DNA of 64,000 nucleotides from Certhia americana (taxonomy: Eukaryota > Chordata > Aves > Passeriformes > Certhiidae): positions 53,800,828-53,864,827 of the forward strand of contig CM031859.1 of assembly GCA_018697195.1 (NCBI GenBank), read 5' to 3'. The notes under the pieces are model-generated. The model did no database searches and had not been told where the DNA came from. It worked only from the letters and a program-made list of their open reading frames with translations. The position numbers were made by a program, and so were the translations under genes. Positions 1 to 14,600 of the stretch are shown in pieces; within the stretch, counting starts at the first letter, position 1; every line of letters begins with the position of its first letter.

Positions 1-1189
1 AGAGCTGAGAGCTGGCCCTTCATCTAATCTAGAGGGCTCCTGTATCCCACCTACACTGGGACTCGAGGAAGAATTCTTTCATCTTGGAGCAGGTCAGGGA
101 GGATCCCCCATACCAAAAGCAGGGTTTTATTTCAATAAATCATGAATGAAAGAAAGTAAGGCACCCACAAGGACTCTCAGCAGCACCCTTCTCCCTCAGA
201 GTGCCCCCACCACTAACATCAGAGAGCAGCTGAACAGGCACATCACTCTGAAAATAAGGAGACAACTCCATGAGAGAAATAAAGACATGCACACAAATCA
301 GACACAGAAGAGCAGAGACTGCAGGTTGCAGCAGGGATTTTGGGAAATGCAATACTGTGCAACTTTCAGAATTTCCAAATTATTTGGTGCTGCTGCTTGA
401 GCCTGATTCTCACCAGTTTCTTCATAGTGGAAGCTTTTATGTACTGGCTATCTCACCTGGCAGTCACTACTGGACAAACTCAGTATAAGAGTATTCATCT
501 CTTTATCATCTATTTATCTCTTTATAAGGTAAACGATCAGTAAATATACCATCTCGTCCCAAGAGCAATATTCTTCAAGGTGGTACGCATTTTAGTAGAG
601 AGTCCTCCTAGTAGAAAAACAAACAAGAAGACAAATGCAATGTAACAAGCATCAAGCATAGACAGAATTTCTGATCTGTCAGGAGTCAGAGTTGAAGTTC
701 TGCTGCCAGAGAGCTCTTTTCATTCTTCAGCATGTCAATGAAATCAGTCACTGACAGAGGCAGGTATGAGGTATTGCAACGGGGAAAAGATTCTACTGGG
801 CAAATAGGATAGGTCATCCTTCTGTGCCTGTTTGCAGTAGTGCAAAGAGTTTGTTAAACATTAAAGCCAGGAAATTTCCAATGTCAGTTTTAGTTCACTG
901 GTAAGAAAGCTACCTGGCTAAAATGCTGACTGCTGTTCTATTTTAGACTAGTGTAGTCTGAAAACAAAAATCTCACAGCATTAGCATCACTAGCTGGGAA
1001 TGCAAGATGCAGAAGCATTTTCATTAACCATGTGACGTACAGCACAGGAAGAGAGGCTCCCTGGGGCCACCTCACCAGCTGAGCTGAAATTCTCTGGAGT
1101 TTTCAGAGAAGTTTCAATCATTCACATAAAGGCAAAGACAATAGCTGTGCTTTTAAAGATGGATTCTGAAAAAATGCATCTACTAGAAA
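1..1189. other. intergenic sequence beyond STX7
   Basis: No exon, RNA gene or recognisable repeat was seen. Human synteny would place MOXD1 further left; no MOXD1 exon is recognisable here. Confidence 0.5.
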
Positions 1190-2515
1190 AGCGTACTCTT
1201 TAAAAGACCTTTATTTTGGTTGCATGGTTACAATTAACTTATGCTTACAGTTAGATTGCTCCCAAATAATATTTCCTAGCTCACCATGTACACAGTGCAT
1301 TCTCTATCAGTCTGGTATGGAAGAACTTTAGAAAATACAGATTAAATGACTTTTATATCTGTACACTTTTCAGATTAGTTCATCAAGATTACGTAAAAAG
1401 GCAAATATATTAATTGGCAAAAAAGTGGTTTTACATTTTTAATATATTAGTACAAAATGGCACAAAAGGAAAAAAGGTCATTTTAAAGGCTATAAGCATC
1501 AAATTTTTAAATGCTTTCAGTCAGTTCAACAGATTTTAACTTAATTTCAAATACCAGTGTTGAACTTGGAATTGAATTTGTAATCTTCTTTTCTTAAGCT
1601 GTGTGAAAGATATCACATACAACTTTGGACCTGTTCGTGGAAACTAAATCACAGCAGTTTAAGAACAGTGACATTCAAGTGCAGCTACGAAGTAGGGAAT
1701 TTCTATTCATCCCATTAAGTCTATGAAGTCACAGACTGGAGCATATTTTCATCTAACCAGACCCACTCATGCTCACTCCAGATGCAAAGATACCAGATGT
1801 GTGCATTAAAACACAATGCAAGGACTGGAACAAAAAATTCACGTAATTACATCATCCAACCTACCTACCTTTGCAGGAGGCTTCCAGACATAACCATACT
1901 TAATGCCAGATATAGAGATAAATGGAACATTTGAAAGATTTCAGGCAAACTGAAGGCTTAATTCACAGGCTTCAGGTATAAAAGAGAGAACACATCAATT
2001 TCAGCAACCTATGTTTTATTTTTGAACCACCCATATCAAATGGGTAGGTGAATGTGATGGAAGGGAAAGAGAGAAGAATTATATTTCTAACTTAAAAATA
2101 AATTCTGAGACGTGAATTTGTTGCCTCAAGCAACAATTAAGGAGTTTGTTTTGGCAGCAACATCGAGCAATATCCCAAAAGATAATTACCCACCCTGTCA
2201 ACACAAATTATCATTACTTTGATTAGCCCTCTAAACCTTTAGGTGTTTTATGTTTAACTTAATGGAACAGTTTATGATCTTGACTGTTTTTTTTTTTTTT
2301 CTGGTAAAATGGCACCCATATCTGAAAGGGCAGGCAGTTATACTGATGGCAGTACTGAGAACATTATTTCTCAGGTTAAAACAAAAAGTCATATAAAAAA
2401 AGTAAATGTGATGAAGTACAGAAGCACTATTTTACTCAGCTTCACAATGAGCAAATCATGACTATGAACTTCCTTTCCTTATTTAAATACAAATTACAAA
2501 GCTTTCTTCAGAGAC
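1190..2515 (-). other. STX7: STX7 3'UTR (probable extent)
   Basis: AT-rich sequence follows the STX7 stop codon without an intervening splice site I trust. Two AATAAA motifs occur on the minus strand, at 2020-2015 and 1215-1210. The left limit is set at about 20 nt beyond the distal one and is an estimate. RNA data would be needed to choose between them. Confidence 0.45.
1210..1215 (-). terminator. candidate distal poly(A) signal of STX7
   Basis: A canonical AATAAA hexamer reads on the minus strand about 1.3 kb after the STX7 stop, followed by a T-rich stretch. An alternative hexamer at 2020-2015 would give a 0.5-kb UTR. Confidence 0.4.
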
Positions 2516-2608
2516 TTATCTTGAAAGTAACCATATGACGATTCCAAGAAGCAATGCTCCAACAGCAAGTATAATAATGAGTATACACATCTTCTTTCGG
2601 GATCTTTG
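2516..2608 (-). CDS. STX7: STX7 exon 10 (transmembrane anchor and stop)
   Basis: This exon encodes QRSRKK, a membrane-edge MC pair, about 20 hydrophobic residues and a terminal WLLSR, then TAA at 2518-2516. Basic residues followed by a single C-terminal transmembrane helix are typical of tail-anchored syntaxins. The acceptor is TTGGCAG. Confidence 0.95.
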   Translation of the reverse strand, partial: QRSRKKMCILIIILAVGALLLGIVIWLLSR

Positions 2609-5600
2609 CTGCCAACAGAGAAAAAAGCCAAGTTGATTGAAAACTGTACCACATCAGAACATCAGAAAACTATTCAGCTGCTATTATGGTCCTACTGCTT
2701 GTACAGTTTAACTATATTGTGTCCTTACGTATAAAGGTGGCCAAGTCATCAAAAGATGTTCAAGGGGGGGAAAAAATTAAAAAAAAAAAAAAAAAAACGC
2801 AAAGGTATCTACATTACTTTATGGCTATATTATTCAACAGAATTATTTCAGTGCTATTTTCTGGTACACTTAATAAATTAATGAAAGAAAACACAGTAAT
2901 GTAATGAATGGATGCAATTAGAACTCTGAGGGAAGTAACACGAGCACAGGTGACAGCATGCAGAGGAAAATGGATAATCAGTTGCACAACAGAGGAGGTA
3001 GAAATGGTCTGTTAGAAAAAAAAAAAGACTATTAGTGTATATACAGAAGAGAACAATGGACTACAATTTTAGACTGCTGTGTATCCATTCACAGTTATTT
3101 TAAAGGTGTTTTTGCCAAGCTCCTTAGGTAGAACTTGCTCTTTAATAAAACAAACAAAAAACCCAAACCAAAAAAAGACATGATTAGAGACCCACTTATT
3201 CAAATGCCACTACAATAAAGTCCAAATTAAGAGCATGTTGAGAACTTTCACATTTCCCATACATTTCTCTATAACTTAAGGTACCAAAGCACTCAAGACC
3301 AGCAGCAGTCTGTCATCCTTTACCTGAAGGGTATGGAACCTGAAGGTTTCCTTCAAAGGATGAAAGAAAATTACCAGTGGGTTTCTTGGGCTTTTTCTGA
3401 TAGCCAAGGAATAACAACATTCAAATCTTTGGATTCTAGGCCATAGCCCCAGAATTAAAGCCAGCCTGTGCTGCACTTGGCAAAGGTTCTTCTGCCTGGG
3501 TGGTTTTGATGTTTTGGGATTTTTTTAAGTTTTCCTCTCTGAAGAACAACATCTGTGTGAGTTCTTCATTGAAGCTGTCAGTTCTCTGCCCAGTACTACC
3601 CAGACCACCAAATTTCATAACAATTCTCTTCTTCTAGTCTTATTGTTTCATTGCCACTTCTCCCACCATCAGGCTAAGATTTCTTCATTTCATTGTTTTA
3701 CTTGCTAGAACTCAATCAGTTTGCTGGAGTACCTTCCCCTTGTGTTCACTATGAACTTACAATCTCTTCCTTCTGCATCACGCTGATCCCCTCTTGCCAG
3801 AAATGCATTGAAGTTAAACTTTTCCCCTGTAATACTACTTAAGCAAGGCATGGCAAAATTATTTCAACATACAAGTAATCATTTCTACAAGTGCTGAAGC
3901 AGCCTGGCTTTGCCCATGTTGCTCTGCTGTGTGAATGCTCTCCACAGGGCAGTGATAGAGAGTGATGCAGAGCTCACCCAACCACAAGCAGGAGCTGTAG
4001 GGGCATCAACAGCCTTGTCCCCCCCAGCACAATTGGGTCTCTAACACTTCCTTGAGGGGGTTAGGCCAGATATAATAGTTACTGAATTTTTTCAGCATCT
4101 TGGAACAAGGATAAGTTTTCAAGCAAAGGAAAAGTTCAAATCCAAAGCAAACTACACAATCCTTTCATCCAAACACAGAGCATCTCTACAGTGTTTGGTG
4201 CCTCCTGCAAGACCCACTGAACAGAAGCTTGTCAAGTCTTGATAATGTTTCTTTGAGATCAGAAGATCCTTTCCTCCTCAAAATAAATCATGAAGCTTTT
4301 CTTTTAAATTTCAACCAGAAAACTTATACTGTACACTGAAAATTTTGGCTGCTATTTCTTTTTCCTGAATTTTTTAACTATCAAAATAGGAGTCATGAAA
4401 TGTACTTAATGTGCAAATTAGTCCCACTGAGAACACAGTTCAAGGATGTACCCTCTCCCACTTCTGAAATCAGCAGGCAGTCTTTCAGACATTCTGTCAT
4501 GCATTTACTGTCCTAGATGCTACTAGCACACGTACAAGGATTTTTTTTTTTAAAAGTCTAAGGACTAAATCTAACTTAAAGGGGAAGATTAAGTTCTAAT
4601 AAGATTATTTCTAATAAGTTCCTAAAATGTTATAAAGAAATGGCATATTAAGGTATTAAAAGACTTTTCAAAAAAGTTTGACAATTTGAAATATATTTTC
4701 AGCATCAGAGTAGCAAGTAACAAAACCTGGATATATACAGCTTTGGGAAGATTTTAGACAGCAGAACTTGGTGCTAACTGTCCACATCTTCAGAAGATTT
4801 TCCTGCCTATCTTCCCTACTCCTCCAGTGATCTCCAAAGGCTTGCTCTCCCATATACAGGAACCTTTAACTTTTTGAATTATAGGAGTCTGTTGGTGTAA
4901 GGGTTTTTTGTTGGTTTTATTTGTTTGTTTTACATAAAGATGTAACTCCAGGTGCTCTCAGAACCTCAGAAGGCTCTGAAACAGTCTGGTGGAAAACTGC
5001 CTCACAGGAAACCCAAAGCTTTCAGAAGTTATTGACTATTATTTTATATTGACCTAGATATACCTCTGTAGTCTAACATAAACCTTTAACTCTTCAAGTC
5101 TTGAGGAACTTGCTAGGCAAAATCCAAGCATAAGAAAGTGCAAGTCAGGACTACTGCAGGACAGTTTCACACAAGTGGCATTACCTGGTAGTTCGCTGCT
5201 CTTGACAGCTGCTGGTTTGCTTGCTGCACATGTACATCTGCGTTTTCCACATTGGCTTCTATGCTGTCTTTGTTTTGAAAAGAAAGATTTTGAATTTTGA
5301 TAAGTCATAACCCAGACAAATGTTTGGAATGCTGAAATATACCTGACAGTATGTACAACAGCTGCCCCAAAATGCTGGCATCTTCATCAGTATTCATCAA
5401 TGTACCTTGGATTATGAAAGGTTGACCCACCCTACACTTATGCCTGAGTTCATTGCAGAACTGCCCAGGCAATGATTGGCTGAATTCATGTCAGGTGACA
5501 GCTCTCCTGTTCTGCATGCAGGGCTAAAACTTAGATACCAGCCAGGGCATAAATTTTACATTACTTCTACTTTTGTTTTTTTCCTTTTTGAATTACCTTT

Positions 5601-8600
5601 TACTTGTCCTCCAGCTTGCTACAGACTACTCTCAGCTCAGATTAAAAGAAGTCCTAAGGTTTATGAAACAGAGGCAATGGACCAAGCAATACCCCAAGAG
5701 TCATGATTCTAGTTTGGTGTTCTATCATGTTGACATAGATAGTATTTTTTCAGTAGAAAAACATGAACTGATTATGGGTCAAGATGATTTAAAAAGCCCT
5801 GAAAATATATTGTGGACACAGACAAGAGCATGGCTTAGCAGTTGACACAGAAAATGGATTCTCCAATCACATTTTGTTAAAACAATAAACCTGTTTGCAT
5901 GAGAGGCAAAAAATGAATCTTTGCTGAATCTACACACTTAAATCCATTAACAAACACAGTAAAATGTCCCACATAAACTCCAACTTTATGTATAAATAGT
6001 TCAAAAAACTACTTTAAAGACATTTACACATGAAAAATTACATATTTTAAGCTAGATTTTTAAGCACTCTCTTACTGTATCCCAAGTCATCTCAGCCAGT
6101 CTACCCATTGTTAGGTTGTACCTGATTTGCTTTAGCATTGATAGTGTCATTAGAGGAATTCTTCCAGCAAATGGAAATTCTACACTACAGCTCACCAGAG
6201 AAACTGAATTAAAAAAAAAATTCAGGTGAATTGGACTTACCTATCACATCACCTTGTTCATGAATCATCATTCCTAGATCTTTGAAAATTTCGTTGATGT
6301 CCATAATATCAGCCTGCAAAATTAAATCATTAATGTACATCACACATTAACATCTATGTGCATTTAGATATAAACATTGTTCCTTTTCCTCCAGGGTGTG
6401 CTTCCGTGAATCTTTATACTACAGGATGAAAAAAACCCTTAATGTGCTTATTTTGAAGGTTTTTCTGGTACTTTGAGACTGAGTTTATGAAGCTCTTACT
6501 TACAAAAGTTTCAATGAAACAGAAAAATCTCTGTATGCCCAGAAATGCTAAAAAAATCCACTTTAAAATGAACATGTTGAGCAAGAGATTGGGAATACAT
6601 GTGAGGAGGTGTAATTTTGCTACATTTATATTCACTGTTTAAAATGGTTCTATAATATAACCATATTGGAAACAAATTGTATGCACTTTTTCTTGCAATC
6701 ACATGAGCACTCTTATTCCATAGCAGAACCACGGAAGATAAACACAGTATATCAAAACATAGCTTTCAAAGATATAGATTTCAGATTTACAGATTTCAAA
6801 GATATAGATTTCAAATGAACATTTCACATCTAAAGACAATATTTGCAGTTTTGAAGGGAAATGCCACACCCACAAACAAACCCAAACTCCTCAAGATTCA
6901 CGTCTCCAATTAATGCTCAAGCTCCTTTAAAATGCTATTTCTTTGGAACATCAGAAGCACATTCTGCTGTAAAACCAATTGTACTTACTTCAAGCTGCCT
7001 AATGGAAGATTCCCTCTCCTCAATAAGACGAAGGTCATCTTCTGTAATTTCTTCATCTTGCACTTGCGCTTGTGGTTGACTATCAGACAAGAAAACAAAA
7101 CCAAAACCCATGCAGAACTGAACAAACACAATGAGAAATTTTTCAGAAGGTTAAAATTACAGTTAAGTACATAGCACATTTTGCACCAGCAGTTAATAAA
7201 ATGTGTGTTTTTACCCTTGTCTGTCCCTGGTTAACAGAAATGGTATAACCATCACAGCTCTGGTGTAGCAGAGCTGCTGGAGCAGTGCTGCATGGAGCAG
7301 GCAGCTGACTGGAAATTCTAAGTATGAATACAAGGTCAAAGTTCCTTCTGAATTATCAACTGCAGAGTTTACATCTATCTGAGAAACAAAAAAGAATCTG
7401 AAACTAAAAACAGTTCTTGGATGTGGGAAATGTAGGCCCAGAGAGCTCCCAAGGCCTGGAGCATTCAGGCTCAGAGACAGAGATGGATACAATGTTTGAC
7501 CTAAGGCCTTGGAGAAGGCTTGGAAGTTTAGAAGAGTAAAAGTAAAACTGGTATTTGTAGTTTAAAATAGAAATGCATTTTAAGGAAGTAGAAATATGCC
7601 TCCTATAAGCAAATAAATATGTTAAGCAAGATAGCAGAAAATATTTGGTAATAGAATCTCTTACAGGTTGTTAAAAGTAAAATGTACAGCAGTAAGTTTT
7701 TATAGAATTATATGATTAAATAAGAGAGACACATTGCAGTAGAAATGTAGCAAACTTAGCAATTAATGATTGGTTTATTAAGATCCTAGAGAACTTTGTG
7801 GAAATAGTTGATTGGATAAGAAATTTATAAAAGACATTGTAACTAGAATTAAGACGGTTTTCCCAGTAAACACTGGGCCCTTATCACAACACCTTTACTT
7901 TATTCAAGTTGGACTCTTCCCTATGTTTGGGACACAGAAACCCCAAATGTAGCTTAGGGGAGCTTAAGATCATGGCTGAAGCATCAGGAAAAAAAGGAGG
8001 GACATTATGTGAACTGCTTCTTTTTCTCCCCATGTGTGCCATCAAAGTATCTTCTTTATGTGGAAAATCAAAAATATCATGGGCAGCTTGCTTCCCTGCA
8101 GGCTGTTTATTATTCTGAACTAGGTTAAGGCATATTAAGTAATTCAACCTACCTGTCCCAAGAGACAAGTGTTCCTTCTTTGTAGTTATCTTCTGGAGCC
8201 CCACCCTACATAATCAGTGTTTAAAAATATAAATAAGACATTATAGCCCTGAAAAAAGCACTGGCAGCATTTTTATAATGAGTAAATACTGGAAGGTTTC
8301 TGGTAAGTCAAACAAACATGATTCAACACATTCTCATCCTGATTTTCCTTTATGCATGTATAAGGCTGAAATAAAAGCAAAGCATTCAGCTCAGTAACTG
8401 CCTGCTACAACTTACAAGTACAGAATGTGTATTTGGCACAGAGTGAAAAGGCAAAATTGATATACTGACAAGGAAAAGCTCAACATCTGAAACTACTCAG
8501 CACTTCTCCACCTTAATACTCCATTGAAATCTGGCAAGCCATTCTTCCCCAAAGGAAAAATCTGTTGATATCTAAAGGTAGAGCAAAAGCATTTCAAAAT

Positions 8601-11600
8601 CTACTAAAGTTGCTCTTGCAAGATTACAGCATGAACATAGGGGCAATTCATTCCTTTGTGTGACAAAGGCAAGGAAAAAGTAGCAGTTGTCCAGGGAGGT
8701 TATTAAAACAATGCAGCCTTTACTATAAAATCTTATAGAGCATTTAGACTCAGCTATAAGCTAAGTAGCACTGTGGAGGCAAATCTGACACAGAATACCA
8801 ATAACACCAATGTAAAGAATATAGTGGCACATCTTCTGATACTTACAGACACCCTTGAGCTGGCTCTTACTCTGGCTACAAAATCTTTTTCTTTCTCAGC
8901 AGCTTGCCTTTGGAGCCTTTGGAAATTTGTCAGTGCTGTGGTGAACTCCCCCACAAGACGGTCTTTCTGTATTTTTCTTTGACGCTGTAGGAGAGAAAGT
9001 TTCACCAAGTCAAAGTCAGACTTTTCAAGGCTTTATTATTTCCAATCAGCTAAATACCATATAGCTAAGGCGTATATACTCTTTATTCTAAATTGGTGTA
9101 AGGGAAGGCTGTCAACAAAACCATTTGCAATTCCATGGACAAACCTTCTTTCCTTCTGGGATCACATAGCCACACAAATTAAGGCATTTAAAGAAAAAAA
9201 TCAATGTATTTATTTTCATTTAACTGCTGGAAACAAGAAATGAGCAGTGATAAGAAAGCTTCTACCTCCCTTATTATCTGCTGATTGTACAATCTTCTGC
9301 TTTGGTGTGAAATATTTTAACACCAGGAATGCCAAAATATGCAGAGGTGACTGAATATAGAGGGGAGGAAGGGTGCAGAAAAGAAAGAACAGAGCACTTC
9401 ATATGCACTTTACATAAATGCTGGAAACACATATTGAACTGAATCCAGAAGTGAGTTCACCTACCCTTTTAAGTACTTTAGAACAGATCTAGAAATACTT
9501 GTTCTAACCTTTCAGGTTTGTTTAGTTTGGGTTTTTTTTTTTTTTTTTTTTAGGTTTTTTTGGTTTTTTTAATGCAGTGAAGGGAAGGGGAATATTGGGC
9601 ATTCAGGAGAGCCTCCACAATATTTTCCTAAATATATGCATACATCAACCCTTACAAATTTCTGAAAGGTTGTCATTTGCCATTCATGAATCTGTTATTT
9701 ATGCATTTCATTAAGAAATAGCTTTGATAAAAGGGTAAAATTAAACAGTAAAACATTTCACTGTGAACTTTTCAACTCCAAGATAAACAGAAAAAACATC
9801 CCAACAAACTAAAGATACTTAGGCTGAACTACAGGTTATATACCAAGACCAAGTTTTAACACTGCTGTTAGAAGTTTACAGCTTGACAGGATGAGCACAC
9901 ATGGATCATGGCCTGCCATTTGAACTCAAGTGTTTCAAGACCATTCACTTTCCCAAAGGCTCCTTAGTAACTACCTACAGACCAGGCAGTTGTTTAAATT
10001 ACAATAACCCAAATCCGTATTTTGTAGGATCCTGTTGTTCTTCCCTTATTAAGTGACAGATTTTGCTAGGATAAGAAACCACAGGAGGGCAGCCAGGAGT
10101 GTGCTAACCACAACAGCCGCTTCACATGTTTCTGACTGAAAGATTTTACATGGACCTCAGAAAGAAAGTTGATTTAGTAACAGCCCCTGTCTAGTCCTCT
10201 TGAGAAAGGAAAAGCCTGTGACAAGACATAGCACATATGCTGATCTGAGTGATGCAGAACAGACATACTGTGATAACCAAATTATTCAGACAGTGAACAG
10301 TGTTTTGACACACAATTCCTTGACCCTGGAAGCAGTCAGAGCTCTGTCAGAGTCAGATACAGTGTCCCTGCAATGGATTACAAAGTTTCCAGCTACCTGA
10401 AAAACAGAAAGGCACACCACACTGCCTTGATTCCCACTACTTCAGTCACACTTCATTCATGATACATAAAAACAACTTTGGGACAAGGCTGGATGGCAAC
10501 AAAATACTCTTACAGTTTAAGTATTCGGGCATTGTGCAAATGTGTTGACTAAACAGTGCTTTGAAAACAGGAGTGAAAAACTTAAGTGACTCAAATACTA
10601 TACATGAGCCAAAATAATAGTCAAACAAGTCATGCTTTTTGGTTTTATACCTGTTCACTTGTCGCAGGCAAAGATCCAAACTCTTTAATGTATTTGTCAG
10701 TTTCTTTGGCAAGCTGATTGGTGTATTGCTGCTTCTGTTGCCTAAAACCAAATGCAAATTTTCATTAGAGACTGTTGGGTTACTTTGCTGAATTTCACTG
10801 ATTCTCAGAAAAACTTCAGTACTAAAAGCTTCTCTGAAGCACACAAAGCCATCTTTATTGTGTTCTTCGCTGAAAAGGCATGAAATCATGGATTCCAGGC
10901 AGGACAGGTGCTGAAGAAGGTGTGTTCCTCAGTGTGACAGCAAAATTAATAATTACTCACTCCCCCCCCCCCCCCCCCCCCCCCTTAGGTTTCTTCTATT
11001 TTATTCATGTGCAGCAATACATTTGTAGTCATTATGAATATATAAATATACGTCTGATATTATCACACAATCCTTTACCAATATTCACTTTTTTTTTTCC
11101 GGAAGGGACTCAAATTCTTTGCGTGCTTTGGCATCCTCCCCACCCAGTCCAAATAAAAAGGTTTTACCTAGAAAGCTATTATCAAGCCCATCAGCATTAA
11201 TATCTAAAATAATCAAATAACTCTTGAAAAGGCCAAATATTCAGACAAGTGAAAAACAGATAAAAACTCAAGCAAGCTTACTATATATATATATGAATTA
11301 TCCCAATAAGAGTCTGAAACATGCCCTTAACAAAAAATCTCTGTGCTGTTTAGGTGTGAATTTAAGCCTAGATCCTGTTGAGTTATTGCATAAACTGTGT
11401 ATGTTGCTCTTCTCCTATTCGGAGTCCTCAATAGAATATTCCCTGTGCATTGCACCTGTCTAATGTTATGGACCCTAAACTCAGGATATTATGAAGCAAT
11501 TTGGCTGTTCACACAAAATAAACATCACGACTTTGGTCCAACACATACCTCCTCCTACTATTCTATGGCCACAGCACAGCACGAAACACACAAAAATGCC

Positions 11601-14600
11601 ATCACAACATGTTGCTTACATGCATTTGTGATGCTGTGATTAATGTGGTAAAAGAATTTAATGAAAAAAATCATACTGGCTCATTAGAGCATGCAGAGAA
11701 GCAGAGAGTAGCTGCTGTGTCTCCTAGAGGCATATTAATGAAAGTCCACCTTTAGGTGACTGAACTCCAGCAGAGCATCTGCCTTGGAGTCTGATTTCAC
11801 TTCTGTTATGTTACTATTTCTGGTACATATTTATTTTATAATGTCATCCCTTACTGTAGCTTTCATCACTAAAAATGACATTCCCCTTCCCCTCCCCACT
11901 TCACAAAAAACTCACCCCAATACATTCACTACCTCGTGACACTTCTGCAGGTGGATTGGAAGCATTGACTGGAGTGGAGGGATGTGGGGATATGTTTTTG
12001 AGCAGTGATATAGCTCTCTGATTGTGCCACTATGCTAACAAACAGCACAGGTTTTATAGATGCATTGATATTGCAGGCACGCAATGTGCATGAGCAAATC
12101 AGGTGATTCGAGTTTACAGACTAGCCTGCTTTTAGAAAGCACATCTCAATATCTAAGATTCAAATATTTCTCTGTGCTCACCTTTCTGAGGGAAATCAAG
12201 CACTCTGCCTAACAGAAATCCACCTCATCACCTAGGAGGAGATTGTTTATGATGCAATGAAATTGTTTTCATGTGAAGTACTCACAGCTGTTGCCTCAAC
12301 TCAGGCGTGTCCTGTGGTGTTCCAAGCTGATGTAGTATTCTTTGTATTTCAGCAGCTGTTTGTGAAGAGGAAGAAAAATGTGAATGGGGCAGAGACAATT
12401 GCTATACAGCTGAGTAGCATTTTTGCTTGACAGTTCTAAAGCCATGTAAATAAATTGGCAGAAAGAGATATGCAGGACTTTTTCAACCTACTAAAAGATC
12501 CCATTTGTATGTCCCAGAACAACTACTCAATGATTTTTGCCATGTCAGACAAAACCTGAGGTCTATTATGAAGGATGGGAAGGCATTCAAATCTTTAGGT
12601 AGAAAAAGGCAATTCAAAGATTAGTCAATAATTTCATTATAGTAAGTCTAAATCGGGAGTTTCTTGTTGCTATTTTTAAAAAAAATAAACAGCGCCATCC
12701 TTATTCTGGTTTATTTTATGCATATCATTTTGGAAAACCATATGGAAGACTTCTATAACACTATCTTACACAAATATTTCAGAATCTATGCATCAATGAA
12801 GAGACAGCAACAAAGCATACATGAGTTTACAGTACATTAAACAGGAAACAGAACTCGTGTCCAGGTTTAAATTGCAGTTTTGAGAATCTTATGTTTTTTA
12901 AGTCTGGGATACAAACTGCCAGTGATTTTTAAGTATATTTCATAAAACATATTGGTTTTGAACTGCAAGAACTGTCTGAGCCTTATTTTCATCCTAATAT
13001 ATTTTACTGTCACATGAGAAAGCAAGGAGAAAAATGGATAGAAACTTAAAGGATATGTAGTTTTTCACACTGAAAAACTTATAGCTTCAAGATGTTTTAT
13101 CTCAGTTTAACAACCTCATGTTCTAAAGAGAACAAGAAATATTCAGAATAACTCATTTTGCTTGACTTCAGCTAGGAGCAGATTTGTCTTCGCTGTATTT
13201 TTTGGCTCTCCCCAGGCAGACTGGTGTACCAAACAGACAGATACAGTAAGATATTACGTGGGATCCTCACTTCATTAGCTCACTTTCTATTTTATTTTTC
13301 TAAACAGAGTGAAAAATGCAGTAAGTGACAACTCTACATAAGGAAAACATATTAAAAAAGGAGAGTACTTTTCCATTCACTATAGAAGTGATATGTAGGA
13401 GACAGAACTTCAGGCAAAAGAAGAAAATAAGCTATGCGTTATGTTAACCAGTTAGATAAAACTGCAATTCCTTAAAGCATTTTTAGCAATAATATTAATT
13501 CTGATCTTTGCTTCATAACAAGCCTCCAGTGAATGTTGTACAGATGATACTGGATTATCTACACTACTTTACAAAACATCCCAATGCTGATAATCGCTAC
13601 AGCCAATACCTTGTGTGCACACCCAGGTAATGAATACATCAAAATTGGAATGTTAGATTTACATGAGGTAAAAAATCAAGTACTTAAGGCAGGTGTTTTT
13701 GAGAGAACCAAATGGCATAAACTACTAACAGAATTTCTGAGGGGAATAGCAGTGTAAGATGGGCTTCATGCAGCTTGTATTTTAACTGAACTGAAAAACA
13801 AGAATTAAGATTTTTGATTTTGACTACAGTCACCACTGGCTACTAAGGACCAGCCAGTGCTTCCCTGCCTCCTGCCTCTGGGCGAGGCAGTGTCCGCCTG
13901 TTTGCACTTCTGGGCAGCTGCAGCTGCTCACACACACTGATTAACACCAGCTCGGGGGAATCAAGCTTGCTTTTTATGGTCAGTGTAGTGCATTGTTTTA
14001 AAACAAACAAAAAGATACAGGCTGGTGTCATCTTCAAGAACATAGAGTTTTAATATTTATAAAACTGAAACTTAGCCCACATTAATTATCCTGCATTAGT
14101 TCCAAGGCGCTCTCCCTTCTGACTCCAGAGCCAAAGAGCTCGGTTATTCCGTATGCACTTTTAAAAGGGAGAGTAAAAAGAAAACCAAAACCAAGTCCCG
14201 GCGTGTCCTACCGACACCTAGAGGTGCATTATTTAACTGCAAATAAAGAAAATGCAGGTTTGTGTTTTAAACAAAAATTCCCTGAAAAATAGCCTATACT
14301 TAAAATATTTGCATTCCAAGCTAATTGCATATTAATTCTACTTCTAAAGGTGAACACAAGTAGATAATTGAAAGAAAAGTAAAAGCTAGCACTGCAAAAT
14401 TGGTCAGATACACAATTCCAGAGGCAGAGTTCACAGCAGTTCAGGTCGTGTGATTAAGAAATTTAGCATAAAATTAAAACGCATTTTACCATGAATTCTT
14501 TAAGTTTGCATAAAAAGGGCAAACTTTTAATAGGGCTTCAAATCACAAGGGGAAAAAATTGAGAGAAAAAAATCCTAAGGATTGAAATACTAGCATTTTT

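Noticed and set aside
10446..10889. 147-codon minus-strand ORF
   Set aside because: It overlaps STX7 exon 4 in a different frame; the STX7 frame with correct splice sites is far better supported.
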